From assembly GCA_963925495.1 (NCBI GenBank), contig CAWUST010000001.1:14202-78201 (forward strand): a DNA stretch of 64,000 nucleotides. The letters run 5' to 3'. The stretch comes from UBA2108 sp963925495 (GTDB lineage: Bacteria > Bacteroidota > Bacteroidia > Flavobacteriales_G > Salibacteraceae). The translations under genes and the position numbers were made by a program. Below, piece after piece: positions 15,551-24,594 of the stretch. The notes under the pieces are model-generated. The model was not told the origin of the DNA and ran no database searches. It saw only the letters and a program-made list of their open reading frames with translations. Within the stretch, counting starts at the first letter, position 1. Every line of letters starts with the position of its first letter.

Positions 15551-17500
15551 ATGAATATTCTTAAAGCATTAAAACAAGCTAGTTTACTTCTTGGAACAGG
15601 AGTATTATTGGCTTCTTGTGGAAGTAATACTCAAGAACAAAAAACAAAAAATAGTGTGCAAGTAAAAAAATACGATTTAAAAGACTTTTTTAGAAATCCA
15701 GTAAAAAGCAGCTACCAAATTTCGCCAAATGGAGAGTACTACTCTTATATGGCCCCTTTCAAAAACCGAATGAATGTATTTATTCAGAAGATAGGAGAGC
15801 CAGAGGGAAAACGGATAACGGAAGTAACCGACAGAGATATAGCCGGTTATATGTGGGCGAATAATAATCGGGTTTTATTCTTAAAAGATGACGGAGGGGA
15901 TGAAAATTGGGCTCTTTTTGGGGTAAATATCGATGGATCTAATTTATTACCACTCACAAAATTTGATTCTACCACCACACAACTACTAGACGAACTAAAT
16001 GGATTAGAAGATTATATATTGGTTGCTTTAAACAAACGGAATAAAGAAATATTCGATCCGTATCGCCTCAACATAGTAACGGGGGAATTGGAAATGGCAG
16101 CTGAGAACCCAGGTAATATCCAAGGATGGGTAACCGATCATGAAGGAAAAATAAGAGTAGCGACAACTACAGATGGCCTGAATACGTCGCTATTGTATCG
16201 GTCTACAGAAAAAGACGAATGGAATCAACTACTAACAACAAATTTCAAAGAATCGGTAAGTCCGTTATTTTTTACTTTCGATAATAAAAATCTTTACGCA
16301 AGCTCAAATATTGGCCGAGACAAATCTGCCATTGTACTTTTTGATCTTGATTCTGCAAGAGAAGTAGAAGAACTATTCTCTCATCCTGAAGTAGATGTAG
16401 GCGGTTTAAACTATTCTAAAAAACGAAAAGTATTAACCTCCATATGGTACACAACAGATAAAAGTCACCGCACTTTTTTAGATGAGGAAACGAAATCCTG
16501 GTTTTCTAAATTAGAAACGAAGCTTGACGGTTACGAAATTGGAATTAGTGGTTCGAATAAGGCCGAAGACAAGCTAATAGTGAGAACCTATTCTGATAAA
16601 TCTTTGGGTGCTTATTATTTTTATGACATTGCGAAAGATGAGCTTACCAAAATTGAGGATGTAGCCCCTTGGATAGATGAAAATGACATGTGCCCCATGG
16701 AACCGATCCAGTATAAATCGCGTGATGGATTTACCATTAATGGTTATTTGACTTTGCCAAAAGGTAAAGAGGCTAAAAACTTACCGGTAGTAGTAAATGT
16801 ACATGGAGGACCTTGGGCAAGAGACAATTGGGGCTTTAACCCGGAGGTGCAATTTCTGGCAAATCGAGGGTTTGCAGTACTTCAAATGAACTTTAGAGGT
16901 TCTACTGGATACGGGCGAGAATTTTGGGAAGCCTCATTTAAGCAATGGGGTCAGGCCATGCAAGACGATATTACAGACGGAGCAAAATGGCTGACCATCG
17001 AGGGAATTGCAGATGAAAAAAGAATTGCAATTTACGGAGGAAGTTATGGCGGTTATGCTACTCTAGCAGGTCTTTGTTATACTCCTGATTTGTATGCTTG
17101 TGGTGTGGATTATGTTGGAGTTTCCAATCTTTTTTCATTCATGAAAACCATACCCCCATACTGGAAGCCTTATCTAGAAATGATGTATGAAATGGTCGGA
17201 GATTTAGAAGCTGATAGTGCCATGCTGACCGCATATTCTCCTGCACTTAATGCAGATAAAATTAAGGCTCCTTTATTTGTAGCACAAGGGGCAAAAGATC
17301 CCAGGGTAAATATTGATGAAAGTGATCAAATTGTAAATGCACTTAAAGCACGAGGTATTTCGGTTGAATATTTGGTAAAAGAAAATGAAGGACACGGTTT
17401 TCATAATGAAGAAAATCGTTTTGAATTTTATGAAGCAATGAGTTCCTTTTTAGAAAAACACATTGGAGACAAAAAAGAGGCTGAGGATGTTGGCCGTTAA
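15551..17500 (+). CDS. S9-family prolyl oligopeptidase/dipeptidyl aminopeptidase, lipoprotein
   Basis: Serine peptidase that cleaves short peptides in the cell envelope. The 649-residue protein has a lipoprotein signal ending LLASC at about Cys23. A beta-propeller domain (about 45-380) is followed by an alpha/beta-hydrolase domain with nucleophile Ser498 in GGSYGGYA, Asp583 in QGAKDPRVN and His615 in NEGHGFHNE. The NVHGGPWARD oxyanion segment is present. Length and triad are complete. Substrate preference cannot be read from the sequence. Its own -7 box lies upstream and a hairpin terminator follows. Confidence 0.93.
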   Translation: MNILKALKQASLLLGTGVLLASCGSNTQEQKTKNSVQVKKYDLKDFFRNPVKSSYQISPNGEYYSYMAPFKNRMNVFIQKIGEPEGKRITEVTDRDIAGYMWANNNRVLFLKDDGGDENWALFGVNIDGSNLLPLTKFDSTTTQLLDELNGLEDYILVALNKRNKEIFDPYRLNIVTGELEMAAENPGNIQGWVTDHEGKIRVATTTDGLNTSLLYRSTEKDEWNQLLTTNFKESVSPLFFTFDNKNLYASSNIGRDKSAIVLFDLDSAREVEELFSHPEVDVGGLNYSKKRKVLTSIWYTTDKSHRTFLDEETKSWFSKLETKLDGYEIGISGSNKAEDKLIVRTYSDKSLGAYYFYDIAKDELTKIEDVAPWIDENDMCPMEPIQYKSRDGFTINGYLTLPKGKEAKNLPVVVNVHGGPWARDNWGFNPEVQFLANRGFAVLQMNFRGSTGYGREFWEASFKQWGQAMQDDITDGAKWLTIEGIADEKRIAIYGGSYGGYATLAGLCYTPDLYACGVDYVGVSNLFSFMKTIPPYWKPYLEMMYEMVGDLEADSAMLTAYSPALNADKIKAPLFVAQGAKDPRVNIDESDQIVNALKARGISVEYLVKENEGHGFHNEENRFEFYEAMSSFLEKHIGDKKEAEDVGR

Positions 17501-17525
17501 TTATTAGAGAATTAAATTCATTTTT

Positions 17526-17590
17526 CCCCACTTCACTGGTGAATTTCTATTTCGATGGAATGAAGCTGAGGGAGTGGGGTTTTGTTTTTA
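17526..17590 (+). terminator. Candidate terminator after the S9 peptidase gene
   Basis: CCCCACTTC (17526-17534) pairs with GGAGTGGGG (17571-17579) with one G-T wobble, followed by TTTTTGTTTTT. The 36-nt loop can fold further. It lies between two convergent genes. Confidence 0.55.
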
Positions 17591-17697
17591 GATTAAAATT
17601 TTTGTAAATTCAAATATTCCGTCTTAATGCTAAACCGTATAGTATTCGAAAGAAAAAACGGGTTGGTTTGGTTCGTAATTGGTATAACTTGGAGTTT

Positions 17698-18261
17698 CTA
17701 CCTTTTATTAAAATCCGACATGGTTCTGTTGAGTCCAGAAGTGACAAGAGATAGGACGGCATCTCTTCCAATTTCTATCCTAGCTTTTAGGTTTTCTTTT
17801 TCGTCGTGGTTCCATTTTCCAAGTACATAATCGACTTGATTACCTTTTGAAAATTCAGATCCAACACCAAATTTCATTCTTGGAAAGTTTTGGGTGTTTA
17901 GCAATTCGTTAATGCTTTTTAGTCCGTTGTGTCCTCCATCAGATCCTTTTGCACGCAACCTTATTTTGCCAAAGGGCAAGGCTAAGTCATCACATATAAC
18001 AACTAATCTTTCAATGGGAATTTTTTCTTTTTCTAACCAATAGAGAACAGCTTTGCCGCTTAGGTTCATAAAAGTGTTTGGTTTTATTAATACAAGTGTT
18101 CGTCCTTTGTGTTTTGTGGTTGTTTTGTCGGCATACCGGTCAGAATTAAAAAAAATATTGGATGGCTCAGCGAGCGCATCCAATATTTTAAAACCAATAT
18201 TATGTCTAGTATTCTCGTATTCTCTACCAGGGTTTCCCAGTCCTGCGATAAGAAACTTCAT
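17698..18261 (-). CDS. pth: Peptidyl-tRNA hydrolase
   Basis: Releases peptides from prematurely dropped peptidyl-tRNA. The 187-residue protein has the Pth signature FLIAGLGNPGREYENTRHNI with the catalytic His near residue 20. NTFMNLSGKAV and the DDLALPFGKIRLR...GSDGGHNGL loop are present. Length is normal. It is the last gene of the prs-rplY-pth unit, 8 bp after rplY, a widely conserved arrangement. The plus-strand open frames across this gene are shadows. Confidence 0.96.
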   Translation of the reverse strand: MKFLIAGLGNPGREYENTRHNIGFKILDALAEPSNIFFNSDRYADKTTTKHKGRTLVLIKPNTFMNLSGKAVLYWLEKEKIPIERLVVICDDLALPFGKIRLRAKGSDGGHNGLKSINELLNTQNFPRMKFGVGSEFSKGNQVDYVLGKWNHDEKENLKARIEIGRDAVLSLVTSGLNRTMSDFNKR

Positions 18262-18269
18262 GGGTAAAT

Positions 18270-18902
18270 TTATTCGGCAGCAACTTCTACAGAAGCTTCT
18301 CCTTCAGCAGAATCTCCTTCAGCAGTTGCAGCTTCAGTTTCTTCTTCTTCAGCAAGTGCAGCACGAGAAGTTTTAACGCTAACTACGTAGTTGTTTGCAG
18401 AATCAATTAATTCGCAACCAGGAATAGAAAGTTCAGAAATTCTTACACCCATTCCAATTCGAAGCTCAGTAATGTCAATTTCAACAAAATCAGGAAACGA
18501 ATTAACATCTCCCTTTACTCTTATTTTCCTGTACATAAGGGCTAAACGACCTCCGTTTAAAACACCTTTAGAAGCTCCAGTTAATTTCACAGGAATTTTC
18601 ATTTCAAATTTTTGACCTTCAGCAGGTAAAAAGAAATCGGCATGCAAGATAGCATCCGACACAGGATGAAATTGAGCTTCTTTTAAAAACACTTTGTATT
18701 CCGCTCCGTCAATGTTCATGTCTACAACATAAACATTTGGAGTGTAAACCAATTTCTTAAACTGCCGAGCATCTATTTCAAAATGGATTGGATCTGCGGC
18801 CCCATACATTACGCAGGGAACCATACCAGTTGCTCTTAATTCTTTAGTTGCTTTTCCGCCAACGTTTTTGCGGATAGAACCGCTCATCGATATAGATTTC
18901 AT
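18270..18902 (-). CDS. rplY: 50S ribosomal protein L25/general stress protein Ctc
   Basis: 5S-rRNA-binding ribosomal protein of the long two-domain CTC type. The 210-residue product starts MKSISMSGSIRKNVGGKATK and has the RNA-binding RATGMVPCVMYG segment. A C-terminal TL5/CTC beta domain spans roughly 95-185. It ends in a low-complexity Glu/Ala tail (about 186-210) typical of Bacteroidota L25. It sits between prs and pth on the same strand, 24 bp and 8 bp away. Confidence 0.95.
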   Translation of the reverse strand: MKSISMSGSIRKNVGGKATKELRATGMVPCVMYGAADPIHFEIDARQFKKLVYTPNVYVVDMNIDGAEYKVFLKEAQFHPVSDAILHADFFLPAEGQKFEMKIPVKLTGASKGVLNGGRLALMYRKIRVKGDVNSFPDFVEIDITELRIGMGVRISELSIPGCELIDSANNYVVSVKTSRAALAEEEETEAATAEGDSAEGEASVEVAAE

Positions 18903-18926
18903 AGTGAACCTAGTTTATTCTGTTTC

Positions 18927-19859
18927 TTAAATTATAAAATGAGAACTAATTGACTCTTTATTAATCACGTTGTCAATTACGTCTTTAAATAAATCTGCAA
19001 CTGTAATTACCCTTATTTTAGGGTGACTTTGTTTTAACGGTATCGTATCAGATACAATTAGCTCTGTAATGTTCGATTGGGTAAGTCTATCATAAGCTGG
19101 CCCAGATAGAACGGGGTGCGTAATAATAGCTCTTACAGTATTTGCGCCTTCATCTAACATCATGTCGGCTGCTTTAGTTAAAGTTCCGGCAGTGTCAATT
19201 ATGTCATCTACAATTACAACATCCTTTCCTTTAACATCTCCAATTACGGTCATTTTGGAAACTTCATTTACCACTTTTCTTTGTTTGTAACAAATAGCCA
19301 ATCCACAATCTAAAAATTTAGCATATGCATTTGCTCTTTTAGTTCCTCCAGTATCTGGAGCTGCAATTAACAAATTAGTAAGATTTAAACTTCTTAAATA
19401 TGGTAGAAATATAGTTGAGGCAAATAAATGATCGACAGGTAAATCAAAAAAACCTTGAATTTGATCGGCATGCAAATCCATGGTCATTAACCTTGTAATT
19501 CCTGCAGCCGTGAGCATATTCGCAATTAGTTTAGATCCAATCGCTACTCTTGGTTTGTCTTTCCTGTCTTGTCTTGCAAACCCGAAATAAGGAATAACCG
19601 CAACGACTTCTTTAGCAGAAGCTCGTTTCGCAGCATCTACCATCAATAGCAATTCAAACAGGTTGTCTGTTGGAGGCATGGTAGACTGTATAATAAAAAC
19701 AGTATCACCACGAACCGTTTCTTCATACGATGCTTGAAACTCTCCGTCGGAAAAATGCTGAAGGGATACCTGGCCTAATTTTACTCCATAAGCAGCAGCA
19801 ATTTTTTCCCCAAGAATTTTGGAGGCAGAACAAGCAAATATTTTTACGTGAGATGACAT
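18927..19859 (-). CDS. prs: Ribose-phosphate pyrophosphokinase
   Basis: Makes PRPP from ribose 5-phosphate and ATP for nucleotide, His and Trp synthesis. The 310-residue class I enzyme has DLHADQIQGFFDLPVDHLFA, the flexible-loop arginine region and the PRPP-binding loop VVIVDDIIDTAGTL. The start MSSHVKIFACSASK is close to the usual N-terminus. It leads the prs-rplY-pth unit. A consensus -7 box lies 20 bp upstream. Confidence 0.96.
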   Translation of the reverse strand: MSSHVKIFACSASKILGEKIAAAYGVKLGQVSLQHFSDGEFQASYEETVRGDTVFIIQSTMPPTDNLFELLLMVDAAKRASAKEVVAVIPYFGFARQDRKDKPRVAIGSKLIANMLTAAGITRLMTMDLHADQIQGFFDLPVDHLFASTIFLPYLRSLNLTNLLIAAPDTGGTKRANAYAKFLDCGLAICYKQRKVVNEVSKMTVIGDVKGKDVVIVDDIIDTAGTLTKAADMMLDEGANTVRAIITHPVLSGPAYDRLTQSNITELIVSDTIPLKQSHPKIRVITVADLFKDVIDNVINKESISSHFII

Positions 19860-19878
19860 AGACCCGTTTTTCGGGCTG

Positions 19879-19886
19879 CAAATGTA
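19879..19886 (-). promoter_or_regulatory. -7 box TACATTTG (minus strand) for prs-rplY-pth
   Basis: The plus strand reads CAAATGTA, the exact reverse complement of TACATTTG. It lies 20 bp before the prs start, so the leader would be very short. No -33 box is clear. Confidence 0.55.
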
Positions 19887-20035
19887 GAAAATTAAATGGT
19901 ATAACTTACTAAGAAAATTAACTCATGTTGCATTGTGTTTTTGAAAAGCTAAAATGCTCATTCTATGAGTATTTAAAAGACTTGATAGGATGGTGGAGAT
20001 AAAGCACTAAAAAGCCCTATTTTTACAGCGAAATT

Positions 20036-21004
20036 ATGAGAAGAATTGGAGGTCGTTTGTTTAATTTATTTGCAGCTTTTTTAGCTGCATTTGTTTTAAT
20101 TGTAGGTTGTAAGAAGCCGCCACGAGCAAGTTTTGTCTTCGTCCAAAGCAATGGAGGAATTGTTCAATTTACAAATACCACAGCTGGTATTGTTGATTCT
20201 CAGACGTGGAAATTTGGTGATACATTGCCAAATTCCATAGAAACAAATCCTTTACATCGTTACTTACAGGCAGGAACTTATAACGTATCCTTAACTGTAG
20301 AGAATAGCGATGGGAGCAATACTTATAGTCATGCAGTTGTAATAAAGCAAGGTAATAGAGAAAATCTGGATGACCACCCTCAATTTGAAGACGCGGATGG
20401 ATATTTTTATTCCCGTAATATTTTAGAATATGGTACGTCAACTCCAACTGTGTATAATAATATAAGGGGTAAAGCAATAGCTGCTCTATATGATTCAACG
20501 GATTTTTTAATAAGTGTAGGAAGGGTTTCTGTAAATGGTGTTCAGCTAACTCAAAATGGAGATAATAGTTATTCATTTCATTCACCGGATTCTTCTATGT
20601 ACTTTAGAGATGAAGTTCGTTGGGTTGCTGATGGTGGAAATGGATTCCCGCCAATGGTAGAGAATATCCCAAAAAGCTTTCCTGTATTACAAGGAATAAT
20701 TCCTGACACTTTTAATACTAAAATAGACACTACTTATATATTAAGAACTGCAAAACAAATCCAATTTGCAGATTCTGTTATTTGGAATATTGAAACTGCA
20801 AATGGGGTTTTAGTTGCCCAAAAGAGAACTGCTGGGGGCGTTGCTGGTGTGTTTTTTGATAAACCTGATTTAGTGAAGCTGAAAACTTCAGGAACTTATG
20901 TTACGAAGGTAATAGCCTACAGTTTTATTCGTAAAAACCAGTTATTTCAAACTGTTTATTACACAAAAGAATCCTTCACCACTTCAAGCTTTCAGGCAAA
21001 ATAA
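20036..21004 (+). CDS. PKD-domain lipoprotein of unknown function
   Basis: The 322-residue protein has a lipoprotein signal ending FVLIVGC (Cys about 25). A PKD-type domain (about 30-105) follows, with the tell-tale SQTWKFGDTLPNSIETNPLH and AGTYNVSLTVENSDGS. The remaining two thirds (about 115-322) look beta-rich and match nothing I know. PKD domains usually mediate adhesion or binding at the cell surface. It is alone on its strand between prs and gdhA. A weak TATTTTTA (20018-20025) may be its -7 box. Confidence 0.8.
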   Translation: MRRIGGRLFNLFAAFLAAFVLIVGCKKPPRASFVFVQSNGGIVQFTNTTAGIVDSQTWKFGDTLPNSIETNPLHRYLQAGTYNVSLTVENSDGSNTYSHAVVIKQGNRENLDDHPQFEDADGYFYSRNILEYGTSTPTVYNNIRGKAIAALYDSTDFLISVGRVSVNGVQLTQNGDNSYSFHSPDSSMYFRDEVRWVADGGNGFPPMVENIPKSFPVLQGIIPDTFNTKIDTTYILRTAKQIQFADSVIWNIETANGVLVAQKRTAGGVAGVFFDKPDLVKLKTSGTYVTKVIAYSFIRKNQLFQTVYYTKESFTTSSFQAK

Positions 21005-21068
21005 TAATGGCTTGAATCACTTTTGAATAACATCTAATAATATGTATTTAGATGATGTTCAATTTGAT

Positions 21069-21076
21069 TACTTTTG
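21069..21076 (+). promoter_or_regulatory. -7 box TACTTTTG upstream of gdhA
   Basis: Exact TAnnTTTG match 29 bp before the GTG start at 21106. No clear -33 box. Confidence 0.5.
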
Positions 21077-21105
21077 CCGCGTTTTTATACTAATCTCTTT
21101 AGAAA

Positions 21106-22464
21106 GTGAACAAAAAATACTACGCTCAGATTAATGAGTTTATGGAATCGATTAATGGAAGAAATGGGCATCAGCCTGAATTCTTGCAAGCAGTGAAGGA
21201 AGTAGCTGAAACCGTAATTCCGTACATTGAAGAAAACCCAAAGTACAAGGAAGCTAAAATTCTTGAACGAATGGTTGAACCTGAAAGGGTTGTTGCCTTT
21301 AGGGTGCCATGGTTGGATGATAAAGGTGAAATTCAAATCAATCGAGGCTATCGAATTGAAATGAATTCTGCAATTGGACCTTATAAAGGTGGATTACGTT
21401 TCCACCCTAGTGTTAATGAGAGTATTCTTAAATTCTTAGCATTTGAGCAAGTTTTTAAGAATAGCCTTACAACTTTACCCATGGGTGGAGGAAAAGGTGG
21501 CTCTGATTTTGACCCAAAAGGAAAGTCAGATAATGAAGTGATGAAGTTTTGTCAGAGTTTTATGACAGAATTGAGTCGTCACATTGGTGCAAATACAGAT
21601 GTACCTGCCGGTGATATCGGTGTTGGTGGCCGGGAAATTGGTTTCATGTTTGGCCAATATAAAAGAATTAGGAATGAATTTGTAGGTATTCTTACTGGAA
21701 AAGGAAAAGAATACGGCGGTTCATTAATACGTACGGAAGCAACAGGATATGGAGTTGTATATTTTGTAGAAAATATGCTTAATACAAAAGGCTTGTCTGT
21801 GTTTAAACACTCAGCTGTAATTTCTGGTTCTGGAAATGTCGCACAATTTGCAGCTGAAAAAGTTCTTGAATTAGGCGGTAAAGTTTTAACCATGTCTGAC
21901 TCCAAAGGATTTATTCATGCTCCAAATGGTCTTTCTCGAGAGCAATTGGATTTCGTAATGGAATTGAAAAATGCGAGAAGAGGAAGAATTGTAGAAGCTG
22001 CTGATGCATTCGATGATATTGAATTTTTTGAAGGGGAAAAACCTTGGAGAATAAATAGCGATATTGTTTTGCCATGCGCTACTCAGAATGAATTAGGAGA
22101 AACAGATGCTAAGCTTATAGTTGAAAATAAGGTTATTGCAGTTTCTGAAGGTGCGAATATGCCTTGTACTCCTGGTGCTATGAATGTATTTGTAGATAAT
22201 AAAGTTCTTTATTCACCCGGTAAAGCATCTAATGCTGGTGGTGTTGCTGTTTCTGGATTAGAAATGAGCCAAAACTCTTTACGTTTTAATTGGAGTCGTG
22301 AAGAAGTTGATGAAAAACTAAAAAACATAATGAAGAGTATCCACGAAGACTGTGTGAAACATGGTAAGGATAAAGAAACTGGTTATGTAGATTATGTAAA
22401 AGGAGCAAATGTAGCTGGATTTATAAAAGTTGCAGAAGCAATGTTAGCTCAAGGCTTAGTTTAA
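21106..22464 (+). CDS. gdhA: NADP-specific glutamate dehydrogenase (hexameric type)
   Basis: Interconverts 2-oxoglutarate plus ammonia and glutamate; the 452-residue hexameric form is usually the assimilatory NADPH enzyme. Visible motifs are YKGGLRFHPSVN, the catalytic-lysine segment LPMGGGKGGSDFDPKGK, ANTDVPAGDIGVGGREIGFM, and the nucleotide-binding SGSGNVAQFAAEKV. It starts at GTG 21106, giving MNKKYYAQINEFM as in relatives; no ATG is better placed. It has its own -7 box and a strong terminator. A second, distinct amino-acid dehydrogenase family member is encoded at 60.3-61.6 kb. Confidence 0.94.
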   Translation: MNKKYYAQINEFMESINGRNGHQPEFLQAVKEVAETVIPYIEENPKYKEAKILERMVEPERVVAFRVPWLDDKGEIQINRGYRIEMNSAIGPYKGGLRFHPSVNESILKFLAFEQVFKNSLTTLPMGGGKGGSDFDPKGKSDNEVMKFCQSFMTELSRHIGANTDVPAGDIGVGGREIGFMFGQYKRIRNEFVGILTGKGKEYGGSLIRTEATGYGVVYFVENMLNTKGLSVFKHSAVISGSGNVAQFAAEKVLELGGKVLTMSDSKGFIHAPNGLSREQLDFVMELKNARRGRIVEAADAFDDIEFFEGEKPWRINSDIVLPCATQNELGETDAKLIVENKVIAVSEGANMPCTPGAMNVFVDNKVLYSPGKASNAGGVAVSGLEMSQNSLRFNWSREEVDEKLKNIMKSIHEDCVKHGKDKETGYVDYVKGANVAGFIKVAEAMLAQGLV

Positions 22465-22487
22465 TCTTTAGATTTTATATTTTTGAC

Positions 22488-22519
22488 AGCCCTATCAGTT
22501 TTTCTGGTAGGGCTTTTTT
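22488..22519 (+). terminator. Rho-independent terminator of gdhA
   Basis: AGCCCTATCAG (22488-22498) pairs with CTGGTAGGGCT (22504-22514) around a T5 loop, with one wobble. It is followed by TTTTTTATTTTT. The rest of 22520-22743 shows no gene. Confidence 0.85.
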
Positions 22520-22743
22520 ATTTTTAAGGCTATATATTTTCAGGTTTTTTTCCTTTAGCGGTAACTCTTTTTAAGGAAATCATACTAAATGTTAGCATTC
22601 AATATTGGCAAATTCTATTCGTTAGTACCTCCAAGCAAAAGCTAATATTTTTGAATCCACCATTTCTAAAAGGATTGCCTTAGGTCATGAGATAATCTTT
22701 TAAGCGGGACATCAATTTAAGTCTATTTCGCACTTCCATTATT

Positions 22744-22751
22744 TATATTTG
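22744..22751 (+). promoter_or_regulatory. -7 box TATATTTG upstream of kbl
   Basis: Exact TAnnTTTG match. It contains the TTG that would begin a longer kbl frame, which argues that translation starts at the ATG 22770 further down. Confidence 0.55.
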
Positions 22752-22769
22752 CCGCCCAAAGTAGAGTTT

Positions 22770-23960
22770 ATGTACGGAAAAATTAAAGATCAGTTAAAGG
22801 CTGAATTAAGTCAAATTGAAAAGGACGGATTATTTAAGTCAGAAAGAATCATCACAACCCCTCAAGATGCAGTTATCAAAGTGTCAACTGGTGAAGAAGT
22901 AATTAATTTCTGTGCGAACAATTATCTTGGATTGTCTTCTCACCCTCGAGTGATTGAAGCAGCCCACAAAGCCTTGGATTCTCACGGTTTTGGAATGTCC
23001 TCGGTACGTTTTATTTGTGGAACCCAAGATATTCATATAGAACTTGAAGAAAAAATAACAAGCTTTTTAGGAACTGAAGACACAATTCTTTATGCCGCAG
23101 CTTTTGATGCTAACGGTGGCGTCTTTGAGCCGCTACTGACAGCTGAAGATGCAATTATTTCTGATTCATTAAATCATGCGTCTATTATTGACGGCGTTCG
23201 TTTGTGCAAGGCTTCTCGTTATCGTTATGCAAATAACGATATGTCCGATTTAGAAGAACAACTTAAAGCAGCCTCTGGAGCGAGAAATAAAATTATAGTT
23301 ACCGACGGAGTTTTTTCTATGGACGGCTATGTAGCTCAGTTGGATAAAATATGCGACTTAGCTGATAAATATGACGCTATGGTAATGGTTGATGAGTGTC
23401 ATGCCACTGGATTTATTGGAAAAACAGGAAGAGGAAGTATTGAATTAAAAAATGTAATCGGAAGAGTTGATATTATAACTGGTACACTTGGCAAAGCACT
23501 TGGTGGAGCAATGGGCGGTTTTACTTCAGGTAGAAAAGAAATAATTGAGTTGCTACGTCAACGGTCTAGACCTTATTTGTTTTCAAATTCGCTGGCCCCG
23601 AATATTGTTGGAGCCTCTATTGCCGTTTTCGATTTATTGAATGAAACTACAGAATTAAGGGATAAACTAGAAAGTAATATTAACTATTTCAAAAAGGGAA
23701 TAAAAGCTTCAGGTTTAGATTATAAAGATGGTGATAGTGCAATTGTTCCAATTATGCTTTACGATGCTTCTTTGGCTCAGAAATTCGCAAATGAACTACT
23801 CAAAGAAGGTATATATGTTATTGGGTTTTTCTATCCAGTAGTACCAAAAGGTCAAGCAAGAATTCGAGTGCAGTTATCTGCGGCTCATACAAAAGAACAT
23901 TTGGATAAAGCTATTGCTGCTTTTACTAAAGTTGGTAAAGAGTTAGGCGTTATTGGATAA
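22770..23960 (+). CDS. kbl: Glycine C-acetyltransferase (2-amino-3-ketobutyrate CoA ligase)
   Basis: PLP enzyme of the alpha-oxoamine synthase family; with threonine dehydrogenase it converts threonine to glycine and acetyl-CoA. The 396-residue protein has NYLGLSSHPRVIEAA, the DSLNHASIIDG segment, DECHATGFIGKTGRG and the PLP lysine Lys242 in TGTLGKALGGAMGG. The frame is open to a TTG at 22749, but that lies in the -7 box, so ATG 22770 (MYGKIKDQL) is preferred. A serine palmitoyltransferase-like relative is less likely given overall similarity. No threonine dehydrogenase gene is adjacent. Confidence 0.88.
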   Translation: MYGKIKDQLKAELSQIEKDGLFKSERIITTPQDAVIKVSTGEEVINFCANNYLGLSSHPRVIEAAHKALDSHGFGMSSVRFICGTQDIHIELEEKITSFLGTEDTILYAAAFDANGGVFEPLLTAEDAIISDSLNHASIIDGVRLCKASRYRYANNDMSDLEEQLKAASGARNKIIVTDGVFSMDGYVAQLDKICDLADKYDAMVMVDECHATGFIGKTGRGSIELKNVIGRVDIITGTLGKALGGAMGGFTSGRKEIIELLRQRSRPYLFSNSLAPNIVGASIAVFDLLNETTELRDKLESNINYFKKGIKASGLDYKDGDSAIVPIMLYDASLAQKFANELLKEGIYVIGFFYPVVPKGQARIRVQLSAAHTKEHLDKAIAAFTKVGKELGVIG

Positions 23961-24594
23961 AACATTGACCTTGAATTATAGATTTAGGATAAAGAGAATT
24001 GATCCACACATAATTGGAATACTTTTTTTAGGTCTCAATTTCGTTGCACTGATTTCGTGTACAGAAAAGTTGAAGTCTGACGAGACCCGGATTGAAGAGG
24101 TAATAACTGATTTTTACGAGTGGTATTCGTTAGAGATAAAAGCCAGGAATACATCTTCTTTTCAACCAATATTTGTTGCAGATTCGAATGGCTTGTCGAC
24201 TCTTGATTTTGCTCAAATGGATGCAAATTTGGCTGCAGTTGGTTTTCACAAGAATTACATTCCAAATTTAAAGAGGGACTTTGAGCCATGTTTGGCAAAC
24301 CTCAATTCTATTCCTTTCGACTCTTTAAAGTTATTTGAGGACTTAGATGATTTTGATGACATTAATTGTGCTTTTTCTAATCTTTATCAATGGACTGGTG
24401 ATACGGAGCCTCACGACGGAGTGGAGGTAGGGGAAGTCACCAAAAATGGAGACTCAATAGCAGTTGCTGAGTGTAGAATATTTAATGTTGGTGAAAACAT
24501 GAGATTGTATTGGGAGCACAAATACCTAGTGATTAAACTTAAAGAAGCAGATGAAGATTGGAAGATTTCAAATATTGAAATAGTATTTCCATGA
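23953..24594 (+). CDS. DUF3828-like predicted lipoprotein
   Basis: Unknown function. The 213-residue protein has a hydrophobic stretch ending VALISC, a plausible lipobox, and then an acidic mature part. The early ITDFYEWYSL segment resembles DUF3828-type periplasmic proteins. Several TTG codons could start translation (23953, 23965, 23971). The first overlaps the kbl stop by 8 bp; the third gives a 30-residue signal peptide and is equally plausible. Its stop overlaps the next gene's ATG by 4 bp, so the pair is probably coupled. Confidence 0.7.
   Translation: MDKTLTLNYRFRIKRIDPHIIGILFLGLNFVALISCTEKLKSDETRIEEVITDFYEWYSLEIKARNTSSFQPIFVADSNGLSTLDFAQMDANLAAVGFHKNYIPNLKRDFEPCLANLNSIPFDSLKLFEDLDDFDDINCAFSNLYQWTGDTEPHDGVEVGEVTKNGDSIAVAECRIFNVGENMRLYWEHKYLVIKLKEADEDWKISNIEIVFP

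Noticed and set aside
17627..17830. Plus-strand frame with membrane-like sequence
   Set aside because: Most of it is antisense to the end of pth and past the S9 terminator, with no homology or promoter; pth is clearly the real gene.
18053..18376. Plus-strand frame across pth and rplY
   Set aside because: A shadow of two well-supported genes; its Leu/Gln-rich end mirrors the Glu/Ala tail of L25.
22520..22743. tRNA or small RNA in the gdhA-kbl gap
   Set aside because: No cloverleaf, T-loop (GTTCGAATC-like) or other recognised structure was found.
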